64,000 nt of DNA from Diphasiastrum complanatum (Eukaryota; Streptophyta; Lycopodiopsida; Lycopodiales; Lycopodiaceae), in the NCBI GenBank assembly GCA_029204225.1, contig CM055096.1:59101600-59165599 (forward strand), written 5' to 3'. The position numbers were made by a program, and so were the translations under genes. This document shows positions 47,801-53,962 of the stretch, in pieces. A model generated the notes under the pieces. It worked only from the letters and a program-made list of their open reading frames with translations, made no database searches and had not been told where the DNA came from. Position 1 is the first letter of the stretch; the number at the start of each line of letters is the position of its first letter.

Positions 47801-50195
47801 CTTGGAGCAGATTGGTTTCCTTCTTCGGGCACAATTACCTTGGACCTAGCAGCAAACACTATCCTTTACACATCATGGCAGTCCTCATATATTCACAGGT
47901 CTTGCTCCTACTTGGGATCCTCCATGACAACTATTGTCTTCCACAATTGGTTGCTCCTACTTCTTGCTCCTAATGGATAGGGCTTATTATTGATCTGGGG
48001 AAATACATGATAGCCACTAATATAATATAGTGGCATCAATTACTATTATATTACTTTCAGTATTAGCATGTTATTTGATATTCTTATTAGTGGACACCAC
48101 TTTTATTTATACTTGACAAGAACATGACCTATATTTCACATAATTTCTAATTGGGGCCCTAATATTTAAATTTCCATACTTCCCTTCAGTTCATTGAAGG
48201 GAGGTAGCTTTTGATTAGTATAAATAGTCACTAAGGCTCCTCATTGCGTAGCGTATGATTTTGGAGTCTTCTCTTGCTATTGCTCGGTTAGGGCTTTGGC
48301 TTGGCTTTCTAATGGTTCTCAAGTTCTCTACCTTCATGAGCTCTCCCATTTTATCTAACATTAATGCTTTTCTATGCTATATCTGATTGAGTCCTTAACT
48401 CACACACACACAAACACCATCCATGTGAGATGTTTGAGCATCTATGCGCACTATGCATGCCCTCGAGGCTCGCATGCACACATACATATAGACACGAAGA
48501 GGATTTATGAGATACATTTTTGGTTCTTTAGGGCTTTTTGATATATAAGGGTTTATGGTACATAGAAATATATGGTTACACTTTATGATGTGTTAGAGTT
48601 ATTTTAGGAGTGGCAAGTTTTAAGGGGTGCATTTGTTTAATTTATGAAGTATTTTCAAAAAAACAAATCTGCTCAAGCAACTTGGGGTGTTCCAATTGCA
48701 GCACCTATTATCTTGAGTATGAATTACTTCTTGATAAATTTATGCATAATTATATTTTTGGCTACTCTATTTATGAAGAGTTTCATTAGTCGTGGAACAT
48801 TGTGAATGTGCCATTGCTCTTACAAAATGAAAATTTGACTAAGAAGTCTTCTTTATTTCTAGTTGTGGGGTATCTAAAATAACTAACTTGCCACACTTAT
48901 TGTGCTCATTGGGTTAGATGCTAGGAAATAATGCATTACACACTAGAAACCAATACATAATTGAAAAGTAACTACTTGTATGTTTGTATAAGCATCGGTC
49001 GTAAATGCAATTATTGATATATGGTTGAAATACACCATTTGATTGTGCTATTTGGACTAAACAACAAAATACCTACTTGAGCAATCAAAAGTTTCATAAG
49101 AAATTGAAAAAGTTATCATGTATTGAGTTAAAAAACAAGAAGATGATTCACTTACCCTAAACTTAGAGCCATTAAATAAAGAAGGTGAAACTGCAAGTCG
49201 ACAATTCCAAATCTGCAATGTGGTCATTCAGCTTCAAACAAAGTAATGAAACACATGAAAGTTACAAATTGACAAAGAAATTGTCCACTTGATGAGGTCT
49301 TGCAAGCAAGAAATTTAAAGTAATAATGCGTGTGGATGGAATAAAAGTTAAATGCGCGGTAAAAAGCTACATGGAGAACCTTACATGCTCAATAGATTCT
49401 TCAAGTTTCTTATCAGGATGTGGTTCTCTATCATAGGAATTCTTGAAGTCCACCGAAACCTACAAAAGAAGATAGTACATAGTTAAAATGCCTACGAAAC
49501 AGTGAAGAACTCACATCATGACAATTTTAAAATAGAATCTCGAATCTTTATAATCTATTCTAAAATCACTCTCTAGATTTTTAATGTCAATGTGAATAAA
49601 AGTTTCTTGCATTAGAAGTAAACCTGAAAACAGTTTTGGAAGATGCATTATAATTTATATCACAATTGGAAAGTGAACTTGCATCTATATTTTTAATGTC
49701 AATGTGAATCAAAGCTTCTTGCATTATAAGTACAGATTTTGTAGCACTCATGCCTGCAAATAATTATTGGCAATTCCTCTTTCAACAACATATTTCTTCA
49801 CTAATTGCTCTGCATTCTTTAATTTAGTGAATTGGATCATCTTCTTGCACTACCACCATATGGTTACAGCATCACTTGGCAACTGTATGCATTATTTACC
49901 AAGTGCCCTCTAAGAACAAATTGACTTTCATCTGAATTCAATGCATTTAAGGTTGTTATGCGAAGATCAATGCCACCATGTTTGATGTTGAAAGAATACA
50001 ATAAGAGGATGCACAATTTCAACGAATTCTTAATAAATTCGTATTGAATCGGTTGATTCCAAAAGGCGGCCTGACAATGAAACACAAGACAGAGACATGA
50101 AGGCGGACCTGTGAGCGAGACAAGCCAGCTGGGCAAGCAAGCAGTAATTGGAAAGCAGCATCCACAAGGGGAGCCTTCCCCGAGCTCCCCTCCAT
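11585..50195 (-). CDS. NUDT9: Nudix hydrolase, AtNUDT9/NUDT22 family, nine exons
   Basis: Joined exons encode 298 residues plus stop: 50195-50109, 49459-49385, 49212-49156, 33567-33482, 32555-32497, 25339-25191, 23297-23154, 21695-21537 and 11665-11585. Diagnostic blocks in order are FQLLLACPAGLSRSQ, SYDREPHPD, SLFNGSKFRYGGF, LHLGLTDYKTFVGTNL-like text, HTASPLGNGAIVET, GEFPGHVVFPGGHSEP, the Nudix-box half REVVEETGVP, FLGISRR and MPGCHQGGAALY. The box glutamates (REVVEE) that bind divalent metal are present. The family includes plant NUDT9, and human NUDT22, a UDP-glucose pyrophosphatase. Activity here is inferred. Introns are 649, 172, 15588, 926, 7157, 1893, 1458 and 9871 bp, all GT-AG, with consistent phase and no internal stop, so the gene looks functional despite the insertions. 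Confidence 0.93.
11666..12334. other. 3' end of Nudix intron 8
   Basis: AT-rich intronic sequence with a poly-C run near 12023-12036 and no coding motif. Confidence 0.6.
12335..12374 (+). repeat. (AG)20 microsatellite at the E1 5' breakpoint
   Basis: The AG run ends directly where homology to E1's 3' LTR begins (TAGTCGTATTTTCGTGAGAG at 12376), so the first two thirds of the 5' LTR are missing. Confidence 0.95.
12376..12826 (+). repeat. E1 partial 5' LTR
   Basis: It matches the last 450 bp of the 3' LTR and ends TTTCTCA. It contains an internal extra copy of the primer-site word TGGTATCAGAGC at 12758-12769. Confidence 0.9.
12831..12842 (+). other. E1 primer-binding site
   Basis: TGGTATCAGAGC, complementary to the 3' end of initiator tRNA-Met and canonical for plant copia elements. 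It starts four bases after the LTR end. Confidence 0.85.
12886..16755 (+). pseudogene. E1 copia gag-pol, multiply broken
   Basis: The ATG at 12886 opens MASISSIQSKIYTILDSSGS, and a TGA/TAG-type stop follows after GESL. Zinc-knuckle residues (CIHCHKKGQAAIDC, with Q in place of H) lie near 13700. The protease motif IILDSGATSHFV is at about 13917. Pre-integrase and integrase core (SDICGPFDV, TFIDDFSKFAVVYFIHNKSE) run 14052-14690, where KVKQLR jumps straight to IFGCVADAHIPD, so part of the integrase core is deleted. RT spans 15256-16059, with YVDD at 15787-15798 and KTAFLHDKLNEEVYMDQPPG. RNase H runs to 16755 (MDNTSAIHL, HIAIRYYLIRD, ADIFTKPLDKA). Several stops and frameshifts rule out function. 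The final TGA is also the first three bases of the 3' LTR. Confidence 0.9.
16742..16752 (+). other. E1 polypurine tract
   Basis: TGAGAGGGAGC lies immediately before the 3' LTR start TGAAGAAACT, the expected plus-strand priming site. Confidence 0.7.
16753..18017 (+). repeat. E1 3' LTR, 1265 bp
   Basis: It starts TGAAGAAACT and ends TTTCGCA. The 5' part (16800-17220) is packed with GCATTTTT, AAAAAGGCGACACT and related words. It contains TGGTATCAGAGC at 17954-17965. Start and style match the LTRs of E2 (39285) and E3 (about 55438). Confidence 0.88.
18018..19430. other. Nudix intron 8 sequence, nothing recognised
   Basis: It contains a G-rich block at 18400-18680 with short inverted words (CCACCTAG, CTAGGTGG) but no ORF or LTR hallmark. 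Open frames at 18408-19086 carry no motif. Confidence 0.4.
19440..19900 (-). pseudogene. Gypsy-type protease fragment
   Basis: The minus-strand reading contains a retropepsin-like PSFIDSGCMHGVLSPQLV (DSG with C in place of the usual A/T) near 19600. It is preceded by an acidic linker FEDIQSHEVEESFHDEIVDS near 19790. Frames are interrupted. The region up to 20200 may be associated gag but shows no clear knuckle. Confidence 0.5.
20201..20713. other. Nudix intron 8 sequence, nothing recognised
   Basis: AT-rich intronic DNA between the gypsy fragment and the MITE. Confidence 0.5.
20722..21250. mobile_element. Non-autonomous hAT-type MITE, 529 bp
   Basis: Terminal inverted repeats CATAGTTTTGGGAAACG and CGTTTCCCCAATACTATG are flanked by a perfect 8-bp duplication, GTTCATCT, at 20714-20721 and 21251-21258. 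The 8-bp duplication points to the hAT superfamily. The interior is built of repeated GGGAAACG/CGTTTCCC words, with an 87-bp direct repeat (copies near 21100 and 21187 sharing AGGGGGCGTTTCCCATG). It has no coding capacity. It sits in Nudix intron 8. Confidence 0.88.
21537..21695 (-). CDS. NUDT9: Nudix gene exon 8
   Basis: 53 codons from SEPIFLGISRRVINVRPTAF to HAFESTKLSAVSR. The acceptor is CTTGCAG and the donor AGG|GTATGT, phase 0. Confidence 0.95.
21696..23153 (-). other. NUDT9: Nudix intron 7
   Basis: Bounded by GTGAGA at 23153 and CTTGCAG at 21696. AT-rich, with no transposon hallmark seen. Confidence 0.75.
23154..23297 (-). CDS. NUDT9: Nudix gene exon 7
   Basis: 48 codons from PDEVGIKSDASG to GIIREVVEETGVPATYL. 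It contains the catalytic helix glutamates. The acceptor is TTCCAG and the donor CTG|GTGAGA, phase 0. Confidence 0.95.
23298..25190 (-). other. NUDT9: Nudix intron 6
   Basis: Bounded by GTTTGT at 25190 and TTCCAG at 23298. Open frames at 23683-24811 show no recognised domain. Confidence 0.75.
25191..25339 (-). CDS. NUDT9: Nudix gene exon 6
   Basis: 149 bases, EDVTRCRHTASPLGNG to FPGGHSE. This exon carries the first part of the Nudix fold and the PGGH loop. The acceptor is CTGTAG and the donor GAG|GTTTGT. Confidence 0.95.
25340..26079. other. Nudix intron 5, 3' part
   Basis: No gene or repeat was recognised between the exon 6 acceptor and the LTR beginning at 26080. Confidence 0.5.
26080..26593 (+). 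repeat. Gypsy-type LTR, likely partial element
   Basis: It starts TGTTACGTACCC and is followed by an initiator-Met primer site. It contains TGGCTATAAGTAGGG near 26400 as a possible promoter TATA. No gag or pol follows, and the leader breaks off around 26800. Confidence 0.65.
26597..26608 (+). other. Primer-binding site, tRNA-iMet
   Basis: TGGTATCAGAGC just downstream of the LTR at 26080-26593. Confidence 0.75.
26980..28780 (-). other. Possible exons of an unrecognised gene nested in Nudix intron 5
   Basis: Minus-strand signals: TATAAAA at 28780-28771, a CT-rich leader, then an ATG at 28667 opening a 21-codon segment MRGKPVKAFGRVFEWKILQA(E) that ends on a consensus donor GAG|GTAAGA (28605). 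Downstream, about 28025-27890 reads TRPTLYMLFDTIFDSNEKLE then MYELTKLEMQMGCTGVYYD. Positions 27137-26983 follow a CAG acceptor and read YGICPDTVTLKGRNVSLFME and on to LVSDMDNN, then stop. The segments look protein-like, but I could not connect their phases or name the family. They may be captured exons or chance. Confidence 0.3.
28968..29640 (-). pseudogene. Coiled-coil ORF1/gag-like fragment
   Basis: The minus-strand frame reads PNTPEALVSLPPYALVKFLR, then long heptad-like stretches (SHLLKLDTSIQELKNEVTVI, KIQQLKNQVEQHHTAIQSW) and a proline-rich end. Upstream a different frame is proline-rich (PDPPTPPPSIPVAVPISPS), suggesting one frameshift. Coiled coil plus proline-rich flanks resembles retroelement ORF1 or gag proteins. 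No zinc knuckle or RT adjoins it. The family is uncertain. Confidence 0.4.
29808..29889 (+). repeat. (GA)41 microsatellite
   Basis: An 82-bp uninterrupted GA run, the longest in the window. The arginine/glutamate open frames across it are artefacts. Confidence 0.97.
30400..30990 (+). repeat. Polypurine tract and copia-like LTR candidate
   Basis: AATAAGGGGGAG at 30400-30411 looks like a copia polypurine tract and is followed by TGTTTAGAGTTAATG, a plausible LTR start. AATAAATAGG near 30568 could be its TATA. There is no second LTR copy, and the upstream RNase H is not recognisable. Confidence 0.4.
30991..32496. other. Nudix intron 5, 5' part
   Basis: A minus-strand open frame at 31018-31233 has no recognised family. 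The rest is AT-rich without hallmarks. Confidence 0.45.
32497..32555 (-). CDS. NUDT9: Nudix gene exon 5
   Basis: 59 bases encoding TFVGTNLSHEWEHFLVPVE. The acceptor is TTTTTGCAG and the donor GAAG|GTACTG. It enters at phase 2 and leaves at phase 1. Confidence 0.92.
32556..33481 (-). other. NUDT9: Nudix intron 4
   Basis: 926 bp bounded by GTGCGT and TTTTTGCAG. No insertion recognised. Confidence 0.8.
33482..33567 (-). CDS. NUDT9: Nudix gene exon 4
   Basis: 28 codons plus two bases, from YGGFHMIDGEG to HLGLTDY. The acceptor ends GAGCAG. The donor is ACAA|GTGCGT, phase 2, and pairs with the leading G of exon 5 to make lysine. Confidence 0.9.
33568..35390. other. Nudix intron 3, 3' part
   Basis: A degenerate tandem repeat of about 45 bp lies near 34620-34740, built around GGTAC...CTC(G/C)TCACAAGA. 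No gene recognised. The open frame at 34315-34689 runs across it. Confidence 0.45.
35394..35580 (+). pseudogene. Short coiled-coil gag/ORF1-like fragment
   Basis: Plus-strand reading FYEQPNFYDEPHVERFNALT, then RVAIMVHSSVHSHTSC and AATLQRAANHVKSQLQITN, with two in-frame stops. It resembles an N-terminal retroelement coiled coil. It lies just upstream of LINE material, but no direct link can be shown. Confidence 0.3.
35840..36860 (+). pseudogene. LINE reverse transcriptase C-terminal half
   Basis: Plus-strand pieces in two to three frames: FTLDGQPLKIGSSYTYLGTL (the YLG motif of LINE RT), then LLDTKISPIVMYATERFGVQ, AEFAIIPL...VEAIFRTIVFIQRL, and a zinc-finger-like end HLFFRCPLYYEIRRHYHCLF. Order and motifs match the end of a plant non-LTR ORF2. 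The catalytic RT palm is missing, and stops and frameshifts are frequent. Confidence 0.65.
36861..38164 (+). pseudogene. LINE endonuclease (EEP) fragment
   Basis: Plus strand. A proline/serine-rich lead-in (RPPPFSSSASSTVSGASI) is followed by GKWNCNGIYSSSSVKDLIDF, ILLFTKKSGLP, then GDFNARVASRQVEFHSIANQ near 37640 with the conserved GDFNAR of APE-type endonucleases. The reading continues with SIRHPWYDSECHHLHLQVTH. Broken by frameshifts. It ends abruptly against LTR sequence at 38165. It lies downstream of a LINE C-terminus instead of upstream, so two copies or a rearrangement are involved. Confidence 0.65.
38165..38281 (+). repeat. 3' end of a gypsy-type LTR (X)
   Basis: It shares GTTAGGGCTTTGGCTTGG and TTCTATGCTATATCTGATT with 48280-48400. 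Homology starts at the LINE breakpoint, and a primer site follows at 38282. Confidence 0.65.
38282..38293 (+). other. Primer-binding site, tRNA-iMet
   Basis: TGGTATCAGAGC directly after LTR X. Confidence 0.75.
38294..39108 (+). other. Gypsy leader with degenerate TTTGGC repeats
   Basis: Positions 38450-38870 are T/G-rich and repeat motifs such as TTTTGGCCTATCTTTTGC, CAGCCACATTTGGCGGCAA and TTTGGCAGCAG with a period of about 45 bp. No ORF is convincing. It probably represents an untranslated leader of the element whose LTR is at 38165. Confidence 0.5.
39109..39284 (+). repeat. 5' part of gypsy LTR Y, split by E2
   Basis: It starts TGTCATGCCCACGACTG. Positions 39196-39284 match 46455-46544 (AGGCCTAAACTC(A/G)AGATGG, GGGGAACTGGATGATGTGGC). 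Copia E2 begins at its broken edge. Confidence 0.7.
39285..40590 (+). repeat. E2 5' LTR with a ~330-bp insert
   Basis: It begins TGAAGAAACCTAAAGTTTCT, parallel to E1's LTR. Shared words include GCACAGTCTGCAT, CGCCAACGTGCTG and TTATCTACTGTTTA. Relative to E1, extra DNA lies between about 40115 and 40445. Confidence 0.75.
40214..40441 (+). pseudogene. 'NLSE' family exon-like insert in E2's LTR
   Basis: A T-rich tract and TGATTGACAG (acceptor ending 40213) precede an open segment VVEDNDIVHMPTVNLSESRH, then SWLVAEAYRSQLSLYDACVS and SARYASYTKGRHIGIGPSLE, ending in TAA at 40441. It is homologous to the minus-strand fragment at 5252-5480. It looks like an intron end plus exon carried into the LTR. 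The family is not recognised. Confidence 0.55.
40594..40731 (+). repeat. Four tandem primer-site-like motifs in E2
   Basis: TGGTATCAGAGC at 40594 and 40638, TTGTATCAGAT at 40683 and TGGTATCAATGC at 40720. Spacings are 44, 45 and 37 bp, each preceded by TTCC-type sequence. The last two are degenerate. Confidence 0.9.
40748..44417 (+). pseudogene. E2 copia gag-pol, multiply broken
   Basis: The ATG at 40748 begins MASISSIQSKICTILEANGS, close to E1. Short foreign-looking stretches lie at about 41213-41270 and 41353-41540. A knuckle (CIHYNEKGHAAVDC) has lost one cysteine. Protease VVLDSGATSHFVTT is at 41872, and the integrase has TFIDDFSKFAIVYF and HNGVVERKNRTLMEAVRCMM (42720-42780). A jump near 43490 joins a linker to FLHGDLKEEVYMDQPP-type RT in a shifted frame, losing the RT N-terminus. 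At 43733 the YVDD motif is deleted (IIIIGV then LILSRSDQ). RNase H fades at 44417. It cannot encode active RT. Confidence 0.88.
44418..44535 (+). repeat. 3' part of gypsy LTR Y
   Basis: It matches 46712-46815 (TCTAGGTTTGGTTGGGTTGG, AGCGGTTTGCTTAGCTATTG). With 39109-39284 it forms one LTR interrupted by E2, minus about 160 bp at the junction. Confidence 0.7.
44536..45580 (+). other. Gypsy interior, unreadable
   Basis: It lies between the LTR Y piece and the integrase tail. No open frame or motif survives. Confidence 0.4.
45585..45990 (+). pseudogene. Ty3/gypsy integrase C-terminal fragment
   Basis: Plus strand: GYSPFMLMYGYEPRSPIAVE, DFMHDMQEMLQS, CAQDRDRHYANLKRSPRDYQ, VGDWV, then in another frame ILKEIGSLAYQLDLPEGTQV and HPVF. 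These are the C-terminal integrase and GPF/Y-like region. Frameshifted. The rest of the pol gene is absent. Confidence 0.75.
46030..46450 (+). repeat. LTR Z fragment
   Basis: It shares GGCCCTAATTTTTGAATTTC-like text and AAGGGAGGTAG...TATAAATAG(C/T)CACTAAGGCT with 48120-48250, including a TATA box. It follows the integrase tail, so it is the probable 3' LTR of that element. Confidence 0.6.
46455..46815 (+). repeat. LTR Y fragment, second copy
   Basis: An uninterrupted counterpart of 39196-39284 plus 44418-44535. It shows what sequence was lost when E2 lodged in the first copy. Its 5' end is missing. Confidence 0.7.
46974..47940 (+). pseudogene. Ty3/gypsy gag end and protease
   Basis: Plus strand. 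A zinc knuckle HCKSPDHLARACPQ near 47330 is followed, after a frame change, by a retropepsin VVVDTSSTHSFVSSYALPNL near 47580 (DTS active site), HMTPILVYTPLQVEVANSHT, and a flap-side ILGADWFPSSGTITLD near 47795. This is the RVP_2 protease of plant chromovirus-like elements. RT is absent. Confidence 0.75.
47950..48400 (+). repeat. LTR Z/X-related segment
   Basis: It contains AAGGGAGGTAGC, GTATAAATAGTCACTAAGGC and the GTTAGGGCTTTGGCTTGG end shared with 38165-38281. Starts and ends could not be fixed. Confidence 0.55.
48401..49155 (-). other. NUDT9: Nudix intron 3, 5' part
   Basis: AT-rich. Starts at the GTAAGTG donor (49155). No element recognised. Confidence 0.6.
49156..49212 (-). CDS. NUDT9: Nudix gene exon 3
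   Basis: 19 codons, IWNCRLAVSPSLFNGSKFR. The acceptor is CATTGCAG and the donor AGG|GTAAGTG, phase 0. It is followed by the 15.6-kb intron. Confidence 0.92.
49385..49459 (-). CDS. NUDT9: Nudix gene exon 2
   Basis: 25 codons, VSVDFKNSYDREPHPDKKLE and onward to SIEH. The acceptor ends TGTAG and the donor is CAT|GTAAGG, phase 0 at both ends. Confidence 0.9.
49460..50108 (-). other. NUDT9: Nudix intron 1
   Basis: 649 bp, GTCCGC to TGTAG. A short repeat TTTTTAATGTCAATGTGAAT occurs at about 49577 and 49690. Confidence 0.75.
50109..50195 (-). CDS. NUDT9: Nudix gene exon 1
   Basis: 29 codons from the ATG (50195-50193) to SRSQ. The donor reads CAG|GTCCGC, phase 0. This ATG was chosen because upstream sequence is pure GA/GT microsatellite and the FQLLLACPAGL block follows at family-typical distance. 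Confidence 0.88.
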
Positions 50196-50197
50196 AG

Positions 50198-50199
<2 letters not shown>

Positions 50200-50255
<56 letters not shown>
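50200..50255. repeat. Compound (CT)(CA) microsatellite 5' of the Nudix start
   Basis: On the gene's strand it is (GT)n followed by (GA)n, ending five bases before the ATG. It would lie in the 5' UTR. Length variation there could affect initiation, but that is inference. Confidence 0.9.
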
Positions 50256-51400
50256 GGCCACATGCAGGTGGCTGCCTCCAGCCTCCGGAGGCAAAAGTGG
50301 TCGTAGGCCAAATGTCGTAGTAAATACCCTCTACATACCTGGCACTTTGTGAAAAGCTCCTTTTATGTGCATAGGCTGGCCGGAAAACGAGAAAACTTAA
50401 GCAGTTTCAGAACGAGATTGGCGGGTTTTAGGAAGTTTGAAAACGAGCTACAGGGATTCTCACGCTGGGAGTGTCAACTATAGGGCGTTAGTTGGGCGCT
50501 ATAGTGGAGGTCAGCTACAGTGGTCAACTATTCAATCATACTCCATCAGTCGCAACTGCACAACGATTAGCTTTAGGAACTACACAGTGATCAACTTCAA
50601 CTGCAACCTCCATCCCCGATGTATTGCTCACAAACACAAATGAAGGATCATAAAGTGCAGACACATGCACAACGTCATTTGGATTCACTTCGTGATGCTC
50701 ATGAGATCGAGTATTTGTAGATATGAGGTGCATTTCAGTAATGCACATCCATTAATTCATTCCATTTATGTTATGCTTTGTCCTGGAAGAGGTATATGCT
50801 GCTTTGGTGATCAATTTGTCTACCAAGGTTTCTAGCAGTTTATTCTTCAGAGCGATTATACATGTCCCATATCACTAAGTTGTTGTATGGTGATACAAGT
50901 GGAGTGCTTGCTCCTCTTGCTATTTGTTACACACTCGTGCTTTGTGGGAGCTCCTCTTGTATGCACTTGTGCTTTATATTCCCACTCTAAGGTATTTGTG
51001 ATCTATAGGACTAGCTTGGAGTTCATCACACTGCAAATCTACATGAGAGCAAGGAGTAGTAGGGGGTAATAATCAATAGTGAGGCAAATTACGTATACTC
51101 CATTCTGCAAATTTAGTCATTTTCCATTGATTAACTTTTAGTCAAGATTTAGTTAGAAATTTATTTTGACAGAAATGCAATAAAATTTGACCACAACATC
51201 ACATTCAAGTGGAGACACACTCGTGCACAAGCAAATCTATTGTATGTGTAGTTTGAAGATGTTGTACATATAGGAAATTTCACCCCATTTAGTTTGCACT
51301 TAGTTGATGTTCAAGATGCAGTAGATAAGTTATGGCAACTCTGGGGCATCATCAGTGTTAGCCATTGCTTGCCTTATATGTTTCAAGAGTTTCATGGTTC
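50256..51400. other. Region upstream of the Nudix gene
   Basis: It would include the Nudix promoter. I see no clear TATA box. A minus-strand frame at 50536-50748 is open but unrecognised. Confidence 0.4.
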
Positions 51401-51403
51401 TGA

Positions 51404-51797
51404 AGGTGGTTTCACATGGAGTGGGGGATAAGAGCAAAAAGGCTCAAATACTTTACTTTGATTGGTGGAGCCACTCCAAGAGGGCTTCCCCCCATTTCAC
51501 AAAGGGTGAGAGCTACCCCTAGGTGGCATTGAAAGGTGCAAACCTAGGGTAACTCAACATACCAGGGAAGTACCTTGGGCCTCTTGGAGTATTAGGGGGT
51601 AAGTGATGGGCCCTTGCTTTCCACTCCAATAAAAAAACATAGATTCTTTATCTAATTTAAATTTAGACAATAAATGCTTTGCCCTCCAAATGAAAGGGCC
51701 TTTTCACATGGAATGACGTGAAAGGACCTAGGCTTTCAAATTGGGGGTTAAGTGCAAATTTTGAAATGGCCCTGGACTCTTCCATGTGAAACCACCC
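51404..51797. mobile_element. MITE candidate with ~17-bp inverted ends
   Basis: AAGGTGGTTTCACATGGA on the left pairs with TTCCATGTGAAACCACCCT on the right, about 390 bp apart. Subterminal GGGCC-rich words recur inside. A flanking duplication is not clear, so the family is unknown. Confidence 0.5.
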
Positions 51798-52399
51798 TCA
51801 TTAGACCAATGTCAACAAGGATGTCTGCTCACATTCTAATTGTTCACGACATTCTAAATCAACATATAGCAACCGCTAAAAGTTAGCTCAAAAATTAGCA
51901 TCAAGTATTAGCAAACAACCATAGGAAATGTGTATTAATATACAATGCCTCTGGGGCTTTATCCCAAAGCATGTCCCAACTTGGCCATGAATAGATTAAG
52001 GCATCAACCTAATTTCTAGCTCAATATTTCTCAAGCTAAATGCACCCACATGATTTGATGGGATAAATGTGGAGAGCTACTATGGTCTTCCGCACATTTT
52101 TCTTATATGATTGACTCCTCTTCAAACCCACCCAGTCTTTGTAGTAGTCCATCCACCTCTTCAACCATCCTACAGCCCAAGATGCTCCTCCACTCGATCT
52201 CTCTCTCTCAAACATGCCTCTCAAAGATAACTGCATAGCCTCTCGAGTTTTTTGCTTTGATTTTATGTGTGATGTCAGTGTCGTTTGTGGATTTGACAAG
52301 ATTTTTCATGTTATAACATTTTTTGTTTGGAAGTGTGAGGATCAGATATTTTAAGCGCCACTTTTTGCCTTGTTGTCTATGAAATTTTTGAAATCTTTT
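51798..52399. other. Spacer before the Harbinger transposase
   Basis: No recognised gene. It may include the Harbinger 5' end, but no terminal repeat was found. Confidence 0.4.
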
Positions 52400-53726
52400 G
52401 TTGTTGAACTGTTCTATGGTTATTACTCTTATTGCAGATTTGAGAATGGAGCCACACAAAATGATCGTTATGTTGTCTTTATTCCATATGATGCATCATA
52501 TACTGCAACAATGTTTGCAATTCACCTATCAATCAATGATGAATTCTGAAGACGTAGAAGACGACAATAGAGATAAATTGTATTATTCTTAATTCATCTA
52601 CTATTTACATGCGTAGAAGCTATGTTAGAGGATTCTAGAGGTGAAGTTTGGTGGAAACATCCATGTGCAACCACTGAAGTGGGAGATAATTGACAACTTA
52701 GCTTGGCACTTAAACAACTTTGAAAGGGACTTGTCTTGGAGATGCAAATATAGGGTATCCTTTCCCTTATTCCTACACATTGTAAATGAATTAAGACCTT
52801 TTCTCACTTCTATAGTAGAGTACTTTGTTAGAGAACCAATTGACATTGAAAGAGTAATTGCTTTTGTATTATTTAGACTAGGCACAGGACAAGACAAGCA
52901 CCTTCACGTGTTGCTGCAAGATTCAATGTTGGAAAAAATACTGTCCAAAAATATCTCATGTTGGTTACAAAATTCCTCTCTACATAAAGTGTTGTCTATT
53001 CAAAATATGTGAATATATCTTCAGGAAACAAACTCCAAAGTATTATTAGAAGGTCAAGACATCACTAGTATTCCAAACATTTGTGGAGCTATCGATGGGG
53101 CTCACATCAAGCTGTTTAAGAAACCTGAATCTAAGTACGTGCCTTACAAATACTATTGTAGGCATCAATTTCATTTTATTTTGTTGCAAGGTGTCTATGA
53201 TAGCGACCAAGTGTTATGGGATCTTTGTTGCAAGGCTCTGAGTACTACTCATGATGCAACCCACTTCAAAGTCATTTCTTTGCACACAAAATTGAGCAAC
53301 AGGTCAGTGTTAGATGAGCCAATTATTTATTTGGATGGAAATCAAATAAAGTCATTCATTCTTGGAGATAGTGCATACCCTTCTAGAACTTTCTTGGTGA
53401 AGCCCTATGCAACTGCACAATCAAACCAAATGGTCACTTTTGATATGGCCCTAAAAAAAGGTCATGTGCACATTGAGAATGAATTTGGAATTTTGAAGAA
53501 CGGATGGAAAACTTTAAACAACATGAATATTCATTTACAAGATGCTGCTCAAGTGACAATAGCTTGTGTGGTGTTGTATGATATGTGTCAAACTTGGGAG
53601 GAGCCTATTCTCAGTGACTTCAATCCTAGCTTGAACATGAATGTCAAAAATCGAAGAGTAGATTACGTAGATGTAAAATCAGATAGGCTCAAAAGGCAAG
53701 GTGAAATTGTCATAGATTTTTTTTAA
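52400..53726 (+). pseudogene. PIF/Harbinger transposase (DDE_Tnp_4), frameshifted
   Basis: The N-terminal helix-turn-helix-like part (FPLFLHIVNELRPFLTS, REPIDIERVIAFVLFRLGTG) lies at 52641-52900. A frameshift around 52900-53030 covers FNVGKNTVQKYL in another frame. The catalytic core runs 53031-53726, with CGAIDGAHIKL (first Asp), FILGDSAYP (second Asp) and ENEFGILKNGW (Glu), so all three DDE residues are present, and it ends in RLKRQGEIVIDFF. Harbinger transposases cut and paste DNA at 3-bp targets. A stop near 53009 and the frame breaks make this copy defective unless small introns are spliced out. Confidence 0.8.
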
Positions 53727-53962
53727 GAGCTTGGAATGAATCTAACACCATGTGATTGCTATTTTGCAACCATCGACCTTGGAGACAATGAATGTCATTT
53801 ACAAAAGTAGATTACAGTTTGTATTCTATTTCTATAAATCACAACAAAATGACATATCTATTTAATACATGTTGCATTTACCTCTTTTGTCTGATGATAC
53901 AAACATTTGTGCAATGTCTATCAATGTTGTGCTAATTTTCGTCATCTCAAGTTGTGTCTACA

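Noticed and set aside
50019-50294. Longer N-terminal extension of the Nudix protein through the microsatellite
   Set aside because: It would add an Arg/Glu repeat with no family counterpart; the ATG at 50195 fits the family length.
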